Made by a program: the position numbers and the translations under genes | NCBI RefSeq assembly: GCF_017742835.1 | Contig: NZ_CP072392.1 | Span: forward strand, 2,154,385-2,218,384 | Direction: 5' to 3' | DNA from: Aquabacter sp. L1I39 | GTDB lineage: Bacteria > Pseudomonadota > Alphaproteobacteria > Rhizobiales > Xanthobacteraceae | Length of the DNA stretch: 64,000 nucleotides | Shown: piece after piece, positions 63,073-64,000 of the stretch | Position numbering within the stretch: the first letter of the stretch is position 1 | Layout of the letters: each line of letters begins with the position of its first letter | Notes under the pieces: model-generated | Databases searched by the model: none | The model's input: the letters and a program-made list of their open reading frames with translations, nothing else | What the model was told of the DNA's origin: nothing

Positions 63073-64000
63073 CTACATCTGATCGAAATCGATCACCACC
63101 CGCGCGCTGGTGGGGTGGGCCTGGCAGGTGAGGATGAAGCCCGCCTCCAGCTCCCAGCCTTCCAGCGAATAATTGAGGTCCATCTCGGCGGAGCCCTCCA
63201 CCACCTTGGCGCGGCAGGTGGAGCACATGCCGCCCTTGCAGGCGAAGGGAAGGTCCATGCCAGCCCGCAGCGCCGCGTCGAGGATCGCCTCGCCTTCCGC
63301 CACCGGCACGTCGCGGCGCTTGCCGTCGACGATGAGGGAGGCCACATGCGCGGGGGCGGCTTCCGGGACAATGACGGGCTTCACGCGCGGCTTGCCGCCA
63401 TAAGCGGAGACGAAGCGCTCCACATGCACCTTTTCCGGCGGCAGGCCGAGATCCTTCAGCGTGCCTTCCAGTTCGTCGATCATGGCGGTCGGGCCGCAGA
63501 CGAAGGCATGGTCCACGGCGGCGGCCGGCACCATGGCGGTGAGCAGCAGGCGCACCTTCTCCCCATCGAGGTGTCCGTTCAGCACGGGCAGGTCCTGCTC
63601 TTCCCGCGAGAGCACGTGGAACACCGAGAGGCGGCCCAGGAAGCGATCCTTCAGCTCCTCCAACTCCGTGCGGAACAAAATGTCGGAGGTCGTGCGGTTG
63701 CCGTAAAAGAGATAGAAGCGGCTGTCGGGCTCGCGCGAGAGCACCCCGCGGGCGATGGACAGGACGGGCGTGATGCCCGAGCCGGCCGCGAAGGCCACAT
63801 GGATGCGGCCATTGCCGGGATCACCCTCCAGGCCGAAGCGGCCCGTGGGGGTCATCACGTCGATGGTGTCGCCGGCGGCAAGGTTCGCATTCACCCAGCC
63901 GGAGAAGACCCCGCTCTCCACCTGCTTCACCGCCACCCGCAACTCGCCGTCATCGGGCCCGGAGCAGATGGAATAGGAGCGACGCACCTCTTCCCCATCG
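63073..64000 (-). CDS. paaE: Phenylacetate-CoA oxygenase reductase subunit PaaE (5' end outside window)
   Basis: The visible 309 codons are the C-terminal most of a PaaE-type flavin/iron-sulfur reductase. The frame begins within the FAD domain (RRSYSICSGPDDGELRVAVK), contains the NAD(P)H site FAAGSGITPVLSIA and FVCGPTAMIDELE, and ends in a plant-type [2Fe-2S] domain with Cys in FACKGGMCSTCRAK and LTCQAHP. PaaE passes electrons to the PaaABC(D) epoxidase acting on phenylacetyl-CoA. In typical operons it is the last gene, which fits its position upstream of the ribosomal cluster. The start and the other paa genes lie beyond the right edge. Confidence 0.88.
   Translation of the reverse strand, partial: DGEEVRRSYSICSGPDDGELRVAVKQVESGVFSGWVNANLAAGDTIDVMTPTGRFGLEGDPGNGRIHVAFAAGSGITPVLSIARGVLSREPDSRFYLFYGNRTTSDILFRTELEELKDRFLGRLSVFHVLSREEQDLPVLNGHLDGEKVRLLLTAMVPAAAVDHAFVCGPTAMIDELEGTLKDLGLPPEKVHVERFVSAYGGKPRVKPVIVPEAAPAHVASLIVDGKRRDVPVAEGEAILDAALRAGMDLPFACKGGMCSTCRAKVVEGSAEMDLNYSLEGWELEAGFILTCQAHPTSARVVIDFDQM

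Overview
The window is 64 kb of GC-rich chromosome from an alphaproteobacterium. Gene content points to Hyphomicrobiales, most likely Xanthobacteraceae (Xanthobacter or Azorhizobium-like). The indicators are the DUF2865, DUF3313, DUF2478 and CreA families, a PccR/ScfR-type regulator divergent from propionyl-CoA carboxylase genes, and a palindromic intergenic repeat common in that order. The placement is an inference from protein families, not from a database search. I see no rRNA, tRNA, CRISPR array, insertion sequence or prophage. The window is ordinary core chromosome with a few accessory genes.

Layout. 1-0.85 kb: a small proline-rich ORF and the terminator of the LysR gene. 0.85-4.1 kb: lysR, trxB, a divergent lrp with a clear palindromic operator, and greA. 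4.5-15.1 kb: carB, gtrA, a methyltransferase, a run of minus-strand envelope or unknown genes (two lipoproteins, a DUF2478 protein) and uvrB. 15.2-17.2 kb: a 665-residue protein I cannot assign, preceded by an AT-rich intergenic stretch carrying repeated GTCAG/CTGAC motifs. 17.7-20.3 kb: a second-type gltX and a secreted SH3b protein with collagen-like repeats.

20.4-32.3 kb is a propionate/methylmalonyl-CoA module. A PccR-like regulator is divergent from pccB and pccA. These are followed by a cyclopropane-fatty-acid-synthase-like methyltransferase, both methylmalonyl-CoA mutase subunits and a metallo-beta-lactamase-fold protein. Together the carboxylase and mutase convert propionyl-CoA to succinyl-CoA; no epimerase or mutase chaperone gene lies in the window. 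32.3-37.3 kb: an HxlR regulator divergent from an NTF2-like protein, then cysS-GNAT-cimA on the minus strand. 37.3-42.2 kb: exported proteins (a small Cys-containing protein, CreA, an orphan TRAP binding protein with a Tat signal, a DUF2865 protein, a linear-amide hydrolase). 42.5-47.4 kb: a molybdenum hydroxylase in which the [2Fe-2S] and molybdopterin subunits are fused, with its FAD subunit and an AzgA-type purine permease, suggesting purine-like substrate uptake and oxidation. 47.6-51 kb: a small unknown protein, a YffB-like reductase operon with two hot-dog dehydratases, and a SulP permease.

51.3-62.8 kb is the rplKA-rplJL-rpoBC cluster on the minus strand, with readable control elements: a terminator after rplA, a promoter and long leader before rplJ, two very strong hairpins between rplL and rpoB, a hairpin between rpoB and rpoC, and a strong terminator after rpoC. 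The usual neighbours (secE-nusG upstream, rpsL-rpsG-fusA downstream) are not next to the cluster. It is flanked by sulP and by paaE, which runs off the right edge.

I did not find a convincing new defence or mobile system. The best candidates for something undescribed are the 665-residue protein with its repeat-bearing upstream region, the cfa-like gene inside the propionate operon, and the secreted collagen-like protein.
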